A stretch of 64,000 nucleotides of DNA from Mycobacterium asiaticum (GCF_001673635.1 NZ_LZMH01000044.1:1-64000), one strand, 5' to 3'; positions 39,089 to 49,191 are shown, counted from the first letter of the stretch. Numbers and translations: made by a program. Notes: generated by a model from the letters alone, not told the origin.

Positions 39089-41268
39089 CAGCGCTCCGAC
39101 AACCGGTAGATCGTTTGCTCGGTACCGCCCACCGAGATCGTGCCCGCCGGGGTGAACTGGCGAGAATCACGCATCGCCTCGTACACCTGGGATGCCACGT
39201 AAATGCCCGGCTGCGGTGCGCCACTGTGCATTTGGTAGGCCAAGCTGACGGCGGTACCCCACATGTCGTACACCAGACCGGACTGGCCGACCAATCCACT
39301 GACGACGTTTCCGGTGTTGATGCCGACCCGCAACCCGAGATCATGGCGGCTCTGGTTGTTGAATCGGTCGATGATGCGCCGCATCTCGAGCGCGAACTCG
39401 ATGCTGCGATGCAGGCTGTCCAGTCGTGGCGTGATGACGCCACAGCTGGCCAGATATCCGTTGTGAAAGGTGCGGATCCGTTCGACGCCAAGGGATTCTG
39501 CGGCCGAGTCGAACTGGCCGAAGAGATCGTCGACGATGCCGACCAATTCGTGCTCGGGGACTTCGGTGGAGATCTCGTCGACTCCGACGATGTCGGCGAA
39601 GATGATCGCGACGTCCTGGTGCATCTGCGCGATGGTGCTGTCGCCCTGACGATATCGCTGCACCACCGACTCCGGCATCAACGAGAGCAGCAGCCGATCG
39701 TTCTCTCGCCGTTGCTCGTTGAGGAGTTCTTCCTTGATCGCGAGGTTGCGGCTCATCTCGTTGAAGGCTCCGGTGAGGTCGCCGATCTCGTCCCGCGACG
39801 TGATCGGAATGTTGACCTCGTAGTCACCCGAGCTGATCCGTTGCGTCCCCTCCTCCAGCCGACGTACGGGGCGTACCGCGGCCTGCGCGATCAGCATCGA
39901 AGCCACGCTGATCGCGAAGATCATCCCGGCGACCGCCACCGCAAGCGATTTGCTGAATCTGCCCAGCCGGGCAAACGCGTCGGAGTCGTCCCGGGTGGCC
40001 AGAATTGCCCAGTGCAGATCGGAATTCGGGATGTCCAGCGGTGCGTACGCCTCGAGCTCCCTGTTGCCGGTGTAATCCGTGCCGACCGTCACTCCGGTCT
40101 CACCGCGCAAGGCGGCTTTGAGCCCGGCGCTTTGAATCGGCTGCACCAGGGTGGTGCCACCCAGCCGGATCGCCCGATCGGCGATCTCCGAGGAGGTCCC
40201 GGCCGCGATCACCTCCCGCCGGTATTCCTGGGGATCCTGCAGGAAAAGTCTTGAATCCGAACGCATCAAGCTGTCGGGACCCGCCAGATACGTCTCGGTT
40301 GCCGCTCCCATACCCGCGGCATCCCAGTCCTTATTGGCAGTCATGATCTGGTTGATCTTGGCGATGGGCACCGGCAGAGCCATGACGCCGTCGGTTTTGC
40401 CGTCGATGCCGACCGGCGATACCACCCACGCCGTCGGCGCACCCAGCGCCGGTTGATAGGGCTGAAAGTCGGTGATCCAGACGAATTCGATATCGTTGGC
40501 GCGCAGTGCTTTCTGATACGCCTCGCGTAGATTCGACTCGCGGTACGGCCCGGTGAGGATGTTGGTCCCGAGGTCCGGCCCCTTCCGCACCGAGTACACC
40601 ACGTTGCCGTCCATGTCGAACAGCAGCGCGTCCCGGTAGTCGAAGCGCTTCACGATGTCGCGCATGTAGAAGTCGTAGCGCGCGTTGGCCGCCGACCATG
40701 CGCTGCCATCGCCGGCGTCCAGCACCGGAGTCGAGTCAGGCTTTGACGCGGCCGTGTAATTGGCTTGAAGGTACCGCTGCGCGTTGGTTTTCGGCAGCAC
40801 CGCGTTGAGATCGATGTCTTCACCGGTCAGTCGCTGCATCGGCTTGATCATGCGATTCTCGTAGTAGTCGACGATCGCCTGCTGTTGCGGTCCGCTGATA
40901 GTGGCGTTGGCCAACTGATTGAATCCGGCGGACAGCGCAACCACCGCCTGGTCGACGCTGAACCCGCTGCTGTAAACGTCCAGGGAATTCGTGACTTCGG
41001 TGAACAGCGCCTCGATCTGCCGTTTCTGGGACTCGCGCAGTTCGATAAGCCGCTCGGACTCGACTTCACGCAAGGCACTGCGACCGGAGATGCCGGCCAG
41101 GACGCCGATCACCGCCACCGACAGGATGCTCGACAGCAGCAGGGCGATCAGGATTTTGGACTGAATGCTGACGCGGAAACGAATCCCCGGCAGCCGCGGC
41201 CGGAAACGCCTTTTGGCCGGAGCGCTGACACTCTCCGGCGTTGGCTCTGTTGGCTCACCCGACGTCAA
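39088..41268 (-). CDS. Class III cyclase-like membrane receptor with degenerate active site
   Basis: A 726-residue receptor. A transmembrane helix (about 35-60) and a second at about 440-465 flank a large extracytoplasmic sensor domain. A HAMP linker (about 467-512) and a C-terminal class III nucleotide cyclase domain (about 545-726) follow. The first metal Asp is kept (FADIVG, about 559). The position of the second metal Asp is Asn (TFHNGY), the substrate-binding Lys is Arg, the purine-contact Asp is Thr (WGTAVS), and the transition-state Asn and Arg are Ser and Gln. It matches Rv2435c by position. It is coupled to the channel gene by a 1-base overlap. It may be an inactive sensor rather than a cyclase. 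Confidence 0.88.
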   Translation of the reverse strand: MTSGEPTEPTPESVSAPAKRRFRPRLPGIRFRVSIQSKILIALLLSSILSVAVIGVLAGISGRSALREVESERLIELRESQKRQIEALFTEVTNSLDVYSSGFSVDQAVVALSAGFNQLANATISGPQQQAIVDYYENRMIKPMQRLTGEDIDLNAVLPKTNAQRYLQANYTAASKPDSTPVLDAGDGSAWSAANARYDFYMRDIVKRFDYRDALLFDMDGNVVYSVRKGPDLGTNILTGPYRESNLREAYQKALRANDIEFVWITDFQPYQPALGAPTAWVVSPVGIDGKTDGVMALPVPIAKINQIMTANKDWDAAGMGAATETYLAGPDSLMRSDSRLFLQDPQEYRREVIAAGTSSEIADRAIRLGGTTLVQPIQSAGLKAALRGETGVTVGTDYTGNRELEAYAPLDIPNSDLHWAILATRDDSDAFARLGRFSKSLAVAVAGMIFAISVASMLIAQAAVRPVRRLEEGTQRISSGDYEVNIPITSRDEIGDLTGAFNEMSRNLAIKEELLNEQRRENDRLLLSLMPESVVQRYRQGDSTIAQMHQDVAIIFADIVGVDEISTEVPEHELVGIVDDLFGQFDSAAESLGVERIRTFHNGYLASCGVITPRLDSLHRSIEFALEMRRIIDRFNNQSRHDLGLRVGINTGNVVSGLVGQSGLVYDMWGTAVSLAYQMHSGAPQPGIYVASQVYEAMRDSRQFTPAGTISVGGTEQTIYRLSER

Positions 41269-41409
41269 TCGGCTTCCTTCTGCTACCGGTCTGCTACGGG
41301 TCCCCGGTCACGGTGCAGATTAGCTTGCGGGCCGGCAGATATCGGTCTTCGGTGAAAAAGTGACGCCGTCTTGTGTCCTGGCTTCCACCAAAGAGTGACG
41401 CTACGGTGC

Positions 41410-42198
41410 TCAGTGCACGGCGCGCTCCCAGTCGACGACGAATCGATGCGAAGGATCAGCAGGGTCTACTGCACAGGGGAGTTCGAGGCCAATGGCAAGG
41501 TATGGCACGTGCTCCGGCGGCACCGACTGGACGCTTCGACCGACCACGGGTGCCAGGTTGGGAAACCGCAGCTCCATCTCGATGACATACTGCGGGGCAT
41601 CGAGGAGTTCGGGCATCGCGGTCGCCGCCCTGCCCAGGGTTCGCAACGTGTTTCCGGTGGCCGCGAAGGACTTCAGCACCCCCGGTACCCGTTGGCCGGT
41701 CGCGAGCAATTCCGCCGCCGACGCCCACCGCCCCGAACTGCCTCCGTGCCGCTGCTTGAGCTGGTTGTACGCCGCCGCGATTGCCGCGGCACTCGGGGGC
41801 GGTTGCGACCCTGCCGATGTCGGATGCGTCGGCGGTCCGGATTCGATTCGGACCTTCTGCGGGTTGGCTGAGTCAACCTGCACGCGCACGATCAAACCCG
41901 GCTGCACCGAAGCCAACGAAATGGGATGCACCGCTTGCCGAACGGTCACTTCATAGGGTTCACGGTCAGACAGTTCGACACTCAGACCGATCTTGCAGAC
42001 ATACCTGTTGTCGATCACCGTGCCCGTCGACTCCAGCGATCGGACGTGGGCTATGCCGGTCAACGGAGGGCCCGCGAAGTTCGGCTTTTTGATTCGGTAA
42101 CGGCTGACCGCGATGAGTACCACGATGGCAGCCGGCACTCCCCAGCTGACGAACGTGACCAACATGTCCATGGCCGCTAGGTAATCACGGGGTGTCAC
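41410..42198 (-). CDS. Membrane-anchored protein of unknown function
   Basis: A 262-residue protein with one transmembrane helix at about 10-33 (LVTFVSWGVPAAIVVLIAVS), then a beta-rich region at about 45-115 that resembles an OB or immunoglobulin-like fold. A Pro/Ser linker and a second repeat-like beta region complete it. I do not recognise a named family. An internal ATG at 42171 is an alternative start. It lies 141 bases upstream of the cyclase gene on the same strand, so it could belong with the receptor-channel pair; this is inference. Confidence 0.6.
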   Translation of the reverse strand: MTPRDYLAAMDMLVTFVSWGVPAAIVVLIAVSRYRIKKPNFAGPPLTGIAHVRSLESTGTVIDNRYVCKIGLSVELSDREPYEVTVRQAVHPISLASVQPGLIVRVQVDSANPQKVRIESGPPTHPTSAGSQPPPSAAAIAAAYNQLKQRHGGSSGRWASAAELLATGQRVPGVLKSFAATGNTLRTLGRAATAMPELLDAPQYVIEMELRFPNLAPVVGRSVQSVPPEHVPYLAIGLELPCAVDPADPSHRFVVDWERAVH

Positions 42199-42241
42199 CT
42201 ACCGTGCCCAAGTTTAGGGAAATGCTTCTACCCTCGACGAC

Positions 42242-43102
42242 ATGTCAACGCGGGTGGTCGTGGTCGGCAGCGTGAACCTCGACGTGACCCTGGACGTCGC
42301 CAAGCTGCCCCGGCCCGGCGAGACGGTGCTGGCTTCATCGTTGACACATGCCCCTGGCGGCAAGGGCGCCAATCAGGCGGTGGCCGCGGCACGAGCCGGT
42401 GCCCGGGTGCAATTCGTCGGCGCGGTCGGTGCGGACGCGGCCGCTGACCAATTGTTGGCGCACCTGCTGTCCGCGGGTGTCGGCCTGGACGGGGTCGTGC
42501 GGCAACCCGGGCCGAGCGGAACCGCAGTCATCGTCGTCGATGCCGGTGCCGAGAACACGATCGTGGTGGCCCCCGGCGCCAATCGGCACCTGACGCTGAC
42601 GCCGGATGTTTTCGACGACTGCGATGTGTTGTTGACCCAGTTGGAGATTCCGGTAACCATGGCGTTGGCGGCAGCGCGGCAGGCGAAGCGGGCCGGGGCG
42701 GTTGTGATGCTCAATGCCTCACCCGCCGGATCGGATGCCGACGCACTGGCCGAACTGGCTGGCGTCACCGATGTGGTGGTCGCCAATGAACACGAGGTGA
42801 CCGAATGGCGCTGGCAAGCGCCTCATTTGGTGGTCACCCTGGGTGCGAGCGGTGCCCGGTACGTTGGCGTCGACGGCGAGTTCGAGGTGCCCGCCCCTGG
42901 CGTTGCCGCGGTCGATACGACTGGCGCCGGTGACGTGTTCGCCGGTGCGCTGGCGGCGAATTGGCCGGCTGATCCGGGCTCGCCTGAGCAGCGTTTGTTG
43001 GCGTTGCGACGAGCCTGTGCGGCGGGCGCATTGGCGACGCTGGTTCGCGGAGCGGGTGATTGCGCGCCGGACGCCGCGGCGATCGAAGCGGCGCTCGAAT
43101 AG
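42242..43102 (+). CDS. rbsK: Ribokinase (PfkB family)
   Basis: A 286-residue sugar kinase. The N-terminal signature GGKGANQAVAAARAG (about 40-54) and the C-terminal DTTGAGDVFAGAL with catalytic Asp (about 223-235) mark the PfkB family; the sequence around them fits ribokinase. It phosphorylates ribose with ATP. It matches Rv2436 by position. No ribose transporter gene is visible near it. Confidence 0.88.
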   Translation: MSTRVVVVGSVNLDVTLDVAKLPRPGETVLASSLTHAPGGKGANQAVAAARAGARVQFVGAVGADAAADQLLAHLLSAGVGLDGVVRQPGPSGTAVIVVDAGAENTIVVAPGANRHLTLTPDVFDDCDVLLTQLEIPVTMALAAARQAKRAGAVVMLNASPAGSDADALAELAGVTDVVVANEHEVTEWRWQAPHLVVTLGASGARYVGVDGEFEVPAPGVAAVDTTGAGDVFAGALAANWPADPGSPEQRLLALRRACAAGALATLVRGAGDCAPDAAAIEAALE

Positions 43103-43172
43103 CGAAATATGTTGTACTGACTGCCTTTCAGCGTTCTGCTGAAGAAGAGTTGTCAGTGTCTGCGCATAGCAT

Positions 43173-44486
43173 GTGGCTATGGTTTCGAGTTCGCGTGAGG
43201 AGATCGTGGAGGTCTTCGACGCGCTCGATGCCGAGTTGGATCGGTTGTGCGCGTTGTCGTTCGAGGTGTTGACGAATCCGGAGCGGTTGCGGGCCTTGGA
43301 GCGCTTGGAGCGGGTGGGCCGGCGGCTGCGGGTGCCCCAGCATGTGCTGATCAACGAACTCGGCGCCCAAGCCGGCACCGAAGAATTGGGCGGCACCCTG
43401 TCGTGCGCGTTGGCCGATCGGTTGCGGATCACCAAAGCCGAAGCCAGCCGCCGTATCGGCGAGGCCGAGGATCTCGGTGAACGGCGCGCATTGACCGGGC
43501 AACCCTTGGCGCCGACGTTGAGCGCCACCGCACGCGCCCAGCGACAAGGATTGATCGGCGACGGACACATCAAAGTCATCCGCGACTTCTTCACCCACCT
43601 ACCCACCCACGTCGATGTGTTCACCCGCGAGGCCGCCGAAGCCGACCTAGCCGACAAGGCGCGCGCGTACCGCCCCGAGCAGGTCGCCCAATACGCCCGC
43701 CAACTCATGGACCTGCTGCACCCCGACGGCGACTACACCGATGAGGACCGCGCCCGCAAACGCACGCTGATGCTGGGCAAGCAAGAGTTTGATGGCATGA
43801 CGCGCCTGTCCGGGTTGATCACCCCCGAACTACGGGCGCTGATCGAAGCCATGCTCGCCAAACTCGCCGCCCCCGGCATGGCCAACCCCGCCGATGAGGC
43901 CAAGGCTGATCTGCGCAGCACCGGGCAGCGCAACCACGACGCCCTGGCCGCCGCCATCCGAACCCTGTTCGCTTCCGAACAGCTGGGCCAGCACCGCGGC
44001 CTACCCGTCACCGTGATCGTCACCACCACGCTCAAGGATCTCGAAGCCGGCACCGGCAAGGCCCGCACCAGCGGCGGATCCCTCATCCCGATGCCCGACC
44101 TGATCCGCATGGCCGCCCAAGCACATCACTATTTGGCGATCTTCGACGACGCCAAACCCCTGGCCCTCTACCACGCCAAGCGCTTCGCCAACCCCGCACA
44201 ACGCCTCATGCTGCACGCCCTGGACGGTGGCTGCACCCGCCCCGGCTGCGACCAACCGCCGTATCACACCGAGGTCCACCACGTCACCGGCTGGACCACC
44301 ACCGGGCGCACCGACATCACCGACCTCACCCTCGCGTGTGGACCCGACAACAGACTGGCCGAAAAAGGATGGACCACCCGCAAAAAACACCCGCGGCCAA
44401 ACCCAATGGCTCCCACCGGCCCACCTCGACCACGGCCAACCGAAAATCAACACCTTCCATCACCCGGAAAGACTCTTCGCGGATGA
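43173..44486 (+). CDS. DUF222/HNH endonuclease of the 13E12 repeat family, 3' frameshift
   Basis: A protein with an N-terminal DUF222 region (about 20-300) and a C-terminal HNH nuclease domain: [14 protein letters not shown] and CGPDNRL hold the metal and catalytic residues. This is the REP13E12 family of mycobacteria. An A6 run at 44382-44387 shifts the frame. Removing one A gives [18 protein letters not shown] and a stop at 44503-44505 (ending DEDDEPA), which is the family's normal tail. The annotated frame instead ends at 44486 with a Pro/Arg-rich tail. The HNH motif is upstream of the shift and intact. The start is GTG at 43173, or ATG at 43179. Confidence 0.82.
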   Translation: MAMVSSSREEIVEVFDALDAELDRLCALSFEVLTNPERLRALERLERVGRRLRVPQHVLINELGAQAGTEELGGTLSCALADRLRITKAEASRRIGEAEDLGERRALTGQPLAPTLSATARAQRQGLIGDGHIKVIRDFFTHLPTHVDVFTREAAEADLADKARAYRPEQVAQYARQLMDLLHPDGDYTDEDRARKRTLMLGKQEFDGMTRLSGLITPELRALIEAMLAKLAAPGMANPADEAKADLRSTGQRNHDALAAAIRTLFASEQLGQHRGLPVTVIVTTTLKDLEAGTGKARTSGGSLIPMPDLIRMAAQAHHYLAIFDDAKPLALYHAKRFANPAQRLMLHALDGGCTRPGCDQPPYHTEVHHVTGWTTTGRTDITDLTLACGPDNRLAEKGWTTRKKHPRPNPMAPTGPPRPRPTENQHLPSPGKTLRG

Positions 44487-44524
44487 AGACGACGAACCGG
44501 CTTGACGTCAGGGAAGTTTGGCGA

Positions 44525-46573
44525 TCAGTCCTCGGGGATCTCGCGCTCGATTTGGTCGAGCCAGATCTTCGCGGACATATCCGACGGCGCACGCCAATCC
44601 CCGCGCGGCGACAACGAGCCGCCGAAGGACACCTTGGGGCCATTGGGCAATGCCGAGCGCTTGAACTGGCTGAACGAATAGAACCGTTCGACGAACACCT
44701 GCAGCCAGTGGCGGATGTCCTTGAGCGCATAGCTCGGCCGCTTGTCCTCCGGGAAGCCGGGTGGCCAATTGCCGCGGTCGGGGTCGCTCCACGCGTGCCA
44801 GGCCAGGAACGCGATCTTCGATGGCGGGAACCCGTAGCGCAGCACCTGGAACAGCGAGAAGTCCTGCAGCGCATAGGGTCCGACCTTGGCTTCGCTGCTC
44901 TGCAGTTCCTCTTCCTCCCCGGCGGGCACCAGCTCGGGGGTGATGTCGGTGTCGACGACCGACTGCAGGACCTCGGTCACCTCCTTCTCGAACTGGTCCG
45001 ACGAGATGACCCAGCGGATCAGGTGCTGGATGAGCGTCTTGGGCACACCGCCGTTGACGTTGTAGTGCGACATCTGGTCACCCACACCGTAGGTGGACCA
45101 GCCCAGCGCGAGCTCCGAAAGATCCCCCGTACCAAGCACAATGCCGCCCCGCTGGTTCGCCAGCCGGAACAGGTAGTCGGTGCGCAACCCGGCCTGCACG
45201 TTCTCAAAGGTGACGTCGTAGACCTTTTCGCCGCGCGCGAACGGATGCCCGATCTCCTCGAACATCCGCTTGGCGGTCTCGCGGATATCGATTTCCTCGA
45301 ATGTGATACCGAGCGCCTCACCGAGTCTGATCGCGTTGTTCTTGGTGTGCTCGCCGGTCGCGAAGCCCGGCAGGGTGAAGCCCAGGATGTCACTGCGCGG
45401 CCGGCCCTCCCGATCCATCGCCTTCGCCGCGACGATCAGCGCGTGCGTGGAATCCAGACCGCCGGACACACCGATGATCACCTTCGGGTAGTCGAGCGCC
45501 CGCAGCCGCTGTTCGAGCCCGGCTACCTGAATGTTGTAGGCCTCGTAGCAATCCTGTTCCAGCCGTTCGCGATTCGCCGGAACGAACGGAAAGCGTTCGA
45601 TGTTGCGCAGCAGGCCGATGTCGCCGTCCGGCGGGTCGACGCGAAACTCGATGCGCCGGAAGGAGTCCGCGACCGCCCGATGATGGCGGCGATTGTCGTC
45701 AAAGGTGCCCATCCGCAACCGCTCGGAGCGCAGCAACCCGGTATCGACATCGGCGACCGACCGCTGCTCCTCCGTCGGGAACCGCTCGGAGCACGCCAGT
45801 TGGTTGCCGTTCTCCCAGATCATGGTCTGGCCGTCCCAGGCCAGGTCGGTCGTCGACTCGCCCGGCCCGGCGGCGGCATACACGTATGCGGCCAAACACC
45901 GCGCCGACGCGGAGCGAGCCAGCAGGCACCGGTCCTCGGCCCGGCCGATGGTGATCGGGCTACCCGACAGGTTGGCCAGCACCGTCGCACCGGCCAGCGC
46001 CGCCGAGGCACTGGGCGGTACCGGCACGAACATGTCCTCGCAGATCTCGACGTGCAGCACGAAGTCCGGCAGGTCGGAGGCGGCGAACAACAGGTCCGAA
46101 CCGAACGGGACTTCGACGTCGAGGCGACCGATACGAATCGTGCCGCCCTCGCCGTTGCCGGGCGCGATCTGGCGGCGTTCGTAGAACTCCCGATAGTTGG
46201 GCAGATACGACTTGGGGACGACGCCGAGCACCTCGCCGCCGTGGATGACCACCGCGGTGTTGTAGATGCGGTGCAGATGCCGCAGCGGGGCGCCCACCAC
46301 CAGTACCGGCAGCAGGTCGGCCGACGCGGCGACGATCTCATCCAGGGCCTCTTCAACCGAGTCCAGCAGGGAATCCTGCAGCAAAATGTCCTCGATCGAG
46401 TAGCCCGACAACGTCAGCTCGGGAAATACCGCCAGCGCCACGCCGTCGTCATGACACTGGCGCGCCAAACCGAGGACGGCCGCGGCATTGGCCGGTGGGT
46501 CGGCCATCGCGGTGTGGTGCGTGCACGCAGCCACGCGGACGAACCCGTGCCGGTATGCGGAGTAGAAGCTCAT
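44525..46573 (-). CDS. nadE: Glutamine-dependent NAD synthetase
   Basis: A 682-residue two-domain enzyme that makes NAD from deamido-NAD using glutamine-derived ammonia. The N-terminal nitrilase-type glutaminase has the Glu-Lys-Cys triad in FPELTLSGY, PKSYLPNY and VEICEDMF. The C-terminal synthetase has the ATP pyrophosphatase loop SGGLDSTHA (near 367). The ATG at 46573 (MSFYSAYRHGF) fits the family; an upstream ATG at 46639 adds 22 residues that run toward the divergent sirtuin. It matches Rv2438c. It and nadD in the same window form part of the NAD pathway. Confidence 0.94.
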   Translation of the reverse strand: MSFYSAYRHGFVRVAACTHHTAMADPPANAAAVLGLARQCHDDGVALAVFPELTLSGYSIEDILLQDSLLDSVEEALDEIVAASADLLPVLVVGAPLRHLHRIYNTAVVIHGGEVLGVVPKSYLPNYREFYERRQIAPGNGEGGTIRIGRLDVEVPFGSDLLFAASDLPDFVLHVEICEDMFVPVPPSASAALAGATVLANLSGSPITIGRAEDRCLLARSASARCLAAYVYAAAGPGESTTDLAWDGQTMIWENGNQLACSERFPTEEQRSVADVDTGLLRSERLRMGTFDDNRRHHRAVADSFRRIEFRVDPPDGDIGLLRNIERFPFVPANRERLEQDCYEAYNIQVAGLEQRLRALDYPKVIIGVSGGLDSTHALIVAAKAMDREGRPRSDILGFTLPGFATGEHTKNNAIRLGEALGITFEEIDIRETAKRMFEEIGHPFARGEKVYDVTFENVQAGLRTDYLFRLANQRGGIVLGTGDLSELALGWSTYGVGDQMSHYNVNGGVPKTLIQHLIRWVISSDQFEKEVTEVLQSVVDTDITPELVPAGEEEELQSSEAKVGPYALQDFSLFQVLRYGFPPSKIAFLAWHAWSDPDRGNWPPGFPEDKRPSYALKDIRHWLQVFVERFYSFSQFKRSALPNGPKVSFGGSLSPRGDWRAPSDMSAKIWLDQIEREIPED

Positions 46574-46656
46574 TACCCTCCATTCTCGCGTTACTGTCGC
46601 ATCCCCGAAGTCGGCGTCAGATGACGGGGTGTCCATCAATGCTTAGTCTCGGTTGA

Positions 46657-47490
46657 GTGGAATCTCCTGAGCTCGTCGCGCTGCTGTCCGGTCGCCGGGT
46701 TGCGGTGCTGACTGGCGCGGGACTTTCCACGGATTCGGGCATACCCGATTACCGCGGGCCTGACTCGCCGCCCAGCAATCCCATGACCATCCGCCAGTTC
46801 ACCACTGACCCGGTGTTCCGGCAGCGGTACTGGGCGCGCAACCACGTCGGCTGGCGGCACATGGACGACACTGCACCCAATGCCGGACACCGGGCGCTGG
46901 CCGCGTTGGAACGGTCGGGCGTGGTGACCGGTGTCATCACGCAGAACGTCGACCTGTTACACACCAAGGCGGGCAGCCGCAACGTCGTCAATCTGCACGG
47001 CACCTACGCGCAGGTGGTGTGTTTGAGTTGCGGCTTCACGATGAGCCGGTCCACGCTGGCCGAGCAACTGGAAGCGCTCAATCCCGGCTTCATCGAGCGT
47101 TCTGAAGCCGTCGGCGGGCTGGCGGTGGCCCCCGACGCCGATGCCGTCGTCGCCGACACCACGTCGTTCCGCTACCTGGATTGCCCGCGCTGCGCCGGCA
47201 TGCTCAAGCCCGACATCGTCTACTTCGGCGAGACTGTCCCCAAAGAGCGCGTAGTACAAGCATATTCATTGGTGGACGCAGCCGAAGCGCTGCTGGTGGC
47301 CGGGTCGTCCCTGACGGTGTTCTCCGGCTATCGATTCGTGCGGCACGCGGCCGCGGCCGGCATTCCCGTCGCGATCCTCAACCGGGGCCGCACCCGCGGT
47401 GACGACCTGGCCACGGTCAAGGTGGACGGCGGCTGTTCGGAGCTGTTGGCGTTGTTGGCCGACGAACTCGTGATCAGCGCGTCTTTCTGA
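46657..47490 (+). CDS. Sir2-family NAD-dependent deacylase
   Basis: A 277-residue sirtuin. The NAD-binding motif GAGLSTDSGIPDYR (about 21-34), TQNVD (about 94-98), the catalytic His in NLHGT, and four zinc-ligand cysteines (CLSCG, about 122/125, and CPRC, about 176/179) are all present. The sequence looks like class II (SIRT4-like). It consumes NAD to remove acyl groups from lysines. The start is a GTG at 46657. It is divergent from nadE across 83 bases. Confidence 0.9.
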   Translation: MESPELVALLSGRRVAVLTGAGLSTDSGIPDYRGPDSPPSNPMTIRQFTTDPVFRQRYWARNHVGWRHMDDTAPNAGHRALAALERSGVVTGVITQNVDLLHTKAGSRNVVNLHGTYAQVVCLSCGFTMSRSTLAEQLEALNPGFIERSEAVGGLAVAPDADAVVADTTSFRYLDCPRCAGMLKPDIVYFGETVPKERVVQAYSLVDAAEALLVAGSSLTVFSGYRFVRHAAAAGIPVAILNRGRTRGDDLATVKVDGGCSELLALLADELVISASF

Positions 47491-47647
47491 CCTCGGCGAC
47501 GAACTGTTGTCCCCGGTTGTCGACGACCTGCCAGGAGTAGGGGCCGATGACCCGAGAGCTACCGAGCAGTTGTACCGCGAGCCGAGCGTCCTGTTCGCTG
47601 GAAATCCCGTCGACCCGACGGCCGTGCGATGTTGTCAATGCCCACAT
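47474..47647 (-). CDS. Small hypothetical protein, 57 residues
   Basis: A short protein beginning MWALTTSHGRRVDG, with no membrane segment or recognised domain. A GGAG ribosome-binding site is 6 bases before the ATG, which supports translation and picks this start over the longer frame to 47713. Its 3' end overlaps the convergent sirtuin stop by 17 bases. Its role is unknown. Confidence 0.6.
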   Translation of the reverse strand: MWALTTSHGRRVDGISSEQDARLAVQLLGSSRVIGPYSWQVVDNRGQQFVAEVRKTR

Positions 47648-47853
47648 GATGAACTCCCATGTTTCGCTTCGTTGCGACCGGCATGGCGGCCGTCTCTTGA
47701 TGCGAAAAAGCATGTCGGAGGCGGCTGTACAAAAACTCTAAGGATTCTTGGAACACATCAGCGATACCAGTGACGACACAATTCGGTCACTGGACACGAG
47801 CCAGAGCACAGCACCACGAACTTGCGCGACCGTACTCCCCTAGCGCGGGTTCA

Positions 47854-49113
47854 TCAAAAAGTGCAGGGCATGGCGCGAATGGCATGCACGAAATTGCCCG
47901 CGAGGTACGCCGGTTCGCCCGCCTGAATGTCGGGCAGCTGACGGAGCAACTCGCTGAAGATGGCTCGCAGCTGGGCTCGGGCCACGTGGGCACCAAGGCA
48001 GAAATGCAGCCCGCCGCCACCGAAGCCGACGTGCGGGTTGGGGCTGCGACTCAGGTCGAACCGCTCCGGGTGGTCGAAGGCCTCGGTGTCCCAATTGCCC
48101 GAGGCGTAGAACATGACGACCTTCTCCCCCGCGCGGATCTGCTGTCCGCCGAGCTCGAAATCCGTTGCGGCGGTGCGCCGAAATGTCATGACCGGGGTCG
48201 CCCAGCGGATGAACTCCTCAACCGACGTGCCGATGCGGTCTTCAAAGGCCGCCATCAACCAGGCCCGTTCCGCGGGGAAGTCGGTCAGCGCCTTCAGCGC
48301 ATGGCTGATGGTCTGGCGGGTGGTGTCGTTGCCGGCGACGGAGAGCAGCACGAAGAAGGCGGCCACCTCGGCATCGGTGAGTCGGTCGCCGTCCACTTCC
48401 GCGGTGACCAGGCTGCTGAACAGGTCCTCACCCGGGTTTTCGCGACGCTCTGCGGCCAGTTCACCGGCTACCTGGTGCAGGTACGCCTGGTTCTCAAACA
48501 GCACCTCGAGGCGGTTACGCCCGTTGAGGAAAACGGGATCGGCCCACGACACCAACGCGTCTGCCGCGTGCGCCACCTGCTGCCGACGGGATTCAGGTAT
48601 GCCCACCATGTCGGAGAGCGTCCGGATCGGAAGCTCTTTGGCGCAATATTCAACGAAATCCACGCCGCTGCCGGCGGCCCGCAATTCCTCGACGATGGCC
48701 CTGGCGTTCGCGTTGATCGACTCCTCGATCCGCCGGACCTGCCGGGGAGTGAATGCCGCGTGGGCGAGCTTGCGCAGCTTGGTGTGCCGCGGCGGGTCCA
48801 TGGCCAGGAACGACTGCGACGCTTCGAGCAGCTCCTCGGGGACGTTCGCAAACATCACCCCCTTGCCCGACAGAAACACCTCGCTGTTGCGGCTGACCGC
48901 GACGATGTCGGCCCGGCGGGTAACGGCCCAGTACCCCGGATCGTTCGGATCGTGTAACAGGTCGTCCTCGACCGGCCGTTGCCAGCTGACCGGACGTTCG
49001 GCACGCAGCACGGCAAATGAGCGTTCCCGCTCGGCGGCCGTGGTGGACCAGAACGCCCGCGAGGACACGTCAACGGAGTCGTACGGACGGGTGTTGATCA
49101 GCGTCGCTGTCAT
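47854..49113 (-). CDS. Cytochrome P450
   Basis: A 419-residue heme monooxygenase. The I-helix oxygen-activating motif is AGNDTTRQT (about 275), the ExxR motif is in EEFIRW, and the heme-ligand Cys is in FGGGGLHFCLGAHVAR (about 373). The substrate cannot be told from sequence. The ATG at 49113 (MTATLINTRPY) is preferred over an upstream start inside the regulatory region. It is divergently transcribed from a TetR regulator across a palindromic site, suggesting ligand-controlled expression. No ferredoxin gene lies next to it. Confidence 0.92.
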   Translation of the reverse strand: MTATLINTRPYDSVDVSSRAFWSTTAAERERSFAVLRAERPVSWQRPVEDDLLHDPNDPGYWAVTRRADIVAVSRNSEVFLSGKGVMFANVPEELLEASQSFLAMDPPRHTKLRKLAHAAFTPRQVRRIEESINANARAIVEELRAAGSGVDFVEYCAKELPIRTLSDMVGIPESRRQQVAHAADALVSWADPVFLNGRNRLEVLFENQAYLHQVAGELAAERRENPGEDLFSSLVTAEVDGDRLTDAEVAAFFVLLSVAGNDTTRQTISHALKALTDFPAERAWLMAAFEDRIGTSVEEFIRWATPVMTFRRTAATDFELGGQQIRAGEKVVMFYASGNWDTEAFDHPERFDLSRSPNPHVGFGGGGLHFCLGAHVARAQLRAIFSELLRQLPDIQAGEPAYLAGNFVHAIRAMPCTF

Positions 49114-49171
49114 ATGGCGATCCCCTCTTCGGAGCCGGCTATGACGCCGGTCACGCATTAGCACGACCATA

Positions 49172-49191
49172 TGTCTAGACACTATGTCTAG
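49172..49191. promoter_or_regulatory. Candidate TetR operator in the P450-tetR intergenic gap
   Basis: TGTCTAGACA at 49172-49181 is a perfect 10-base palindrome, and its half TGTCTAG recurs at 49185-49191. The element lies in the 125-base gap between the divergent P450 and tetR starts, where an operator controlling both would be expected. Palindrome and position are seen; binding is inferred. Confidence 0.6.

Noticed and set aside
47507..47773. Plus-strand 88-residue frame after the sirtuin
   Set aside because: No ribosome-binding site or family features; it overlaps the better-supported 57-residue gene on the other strand.
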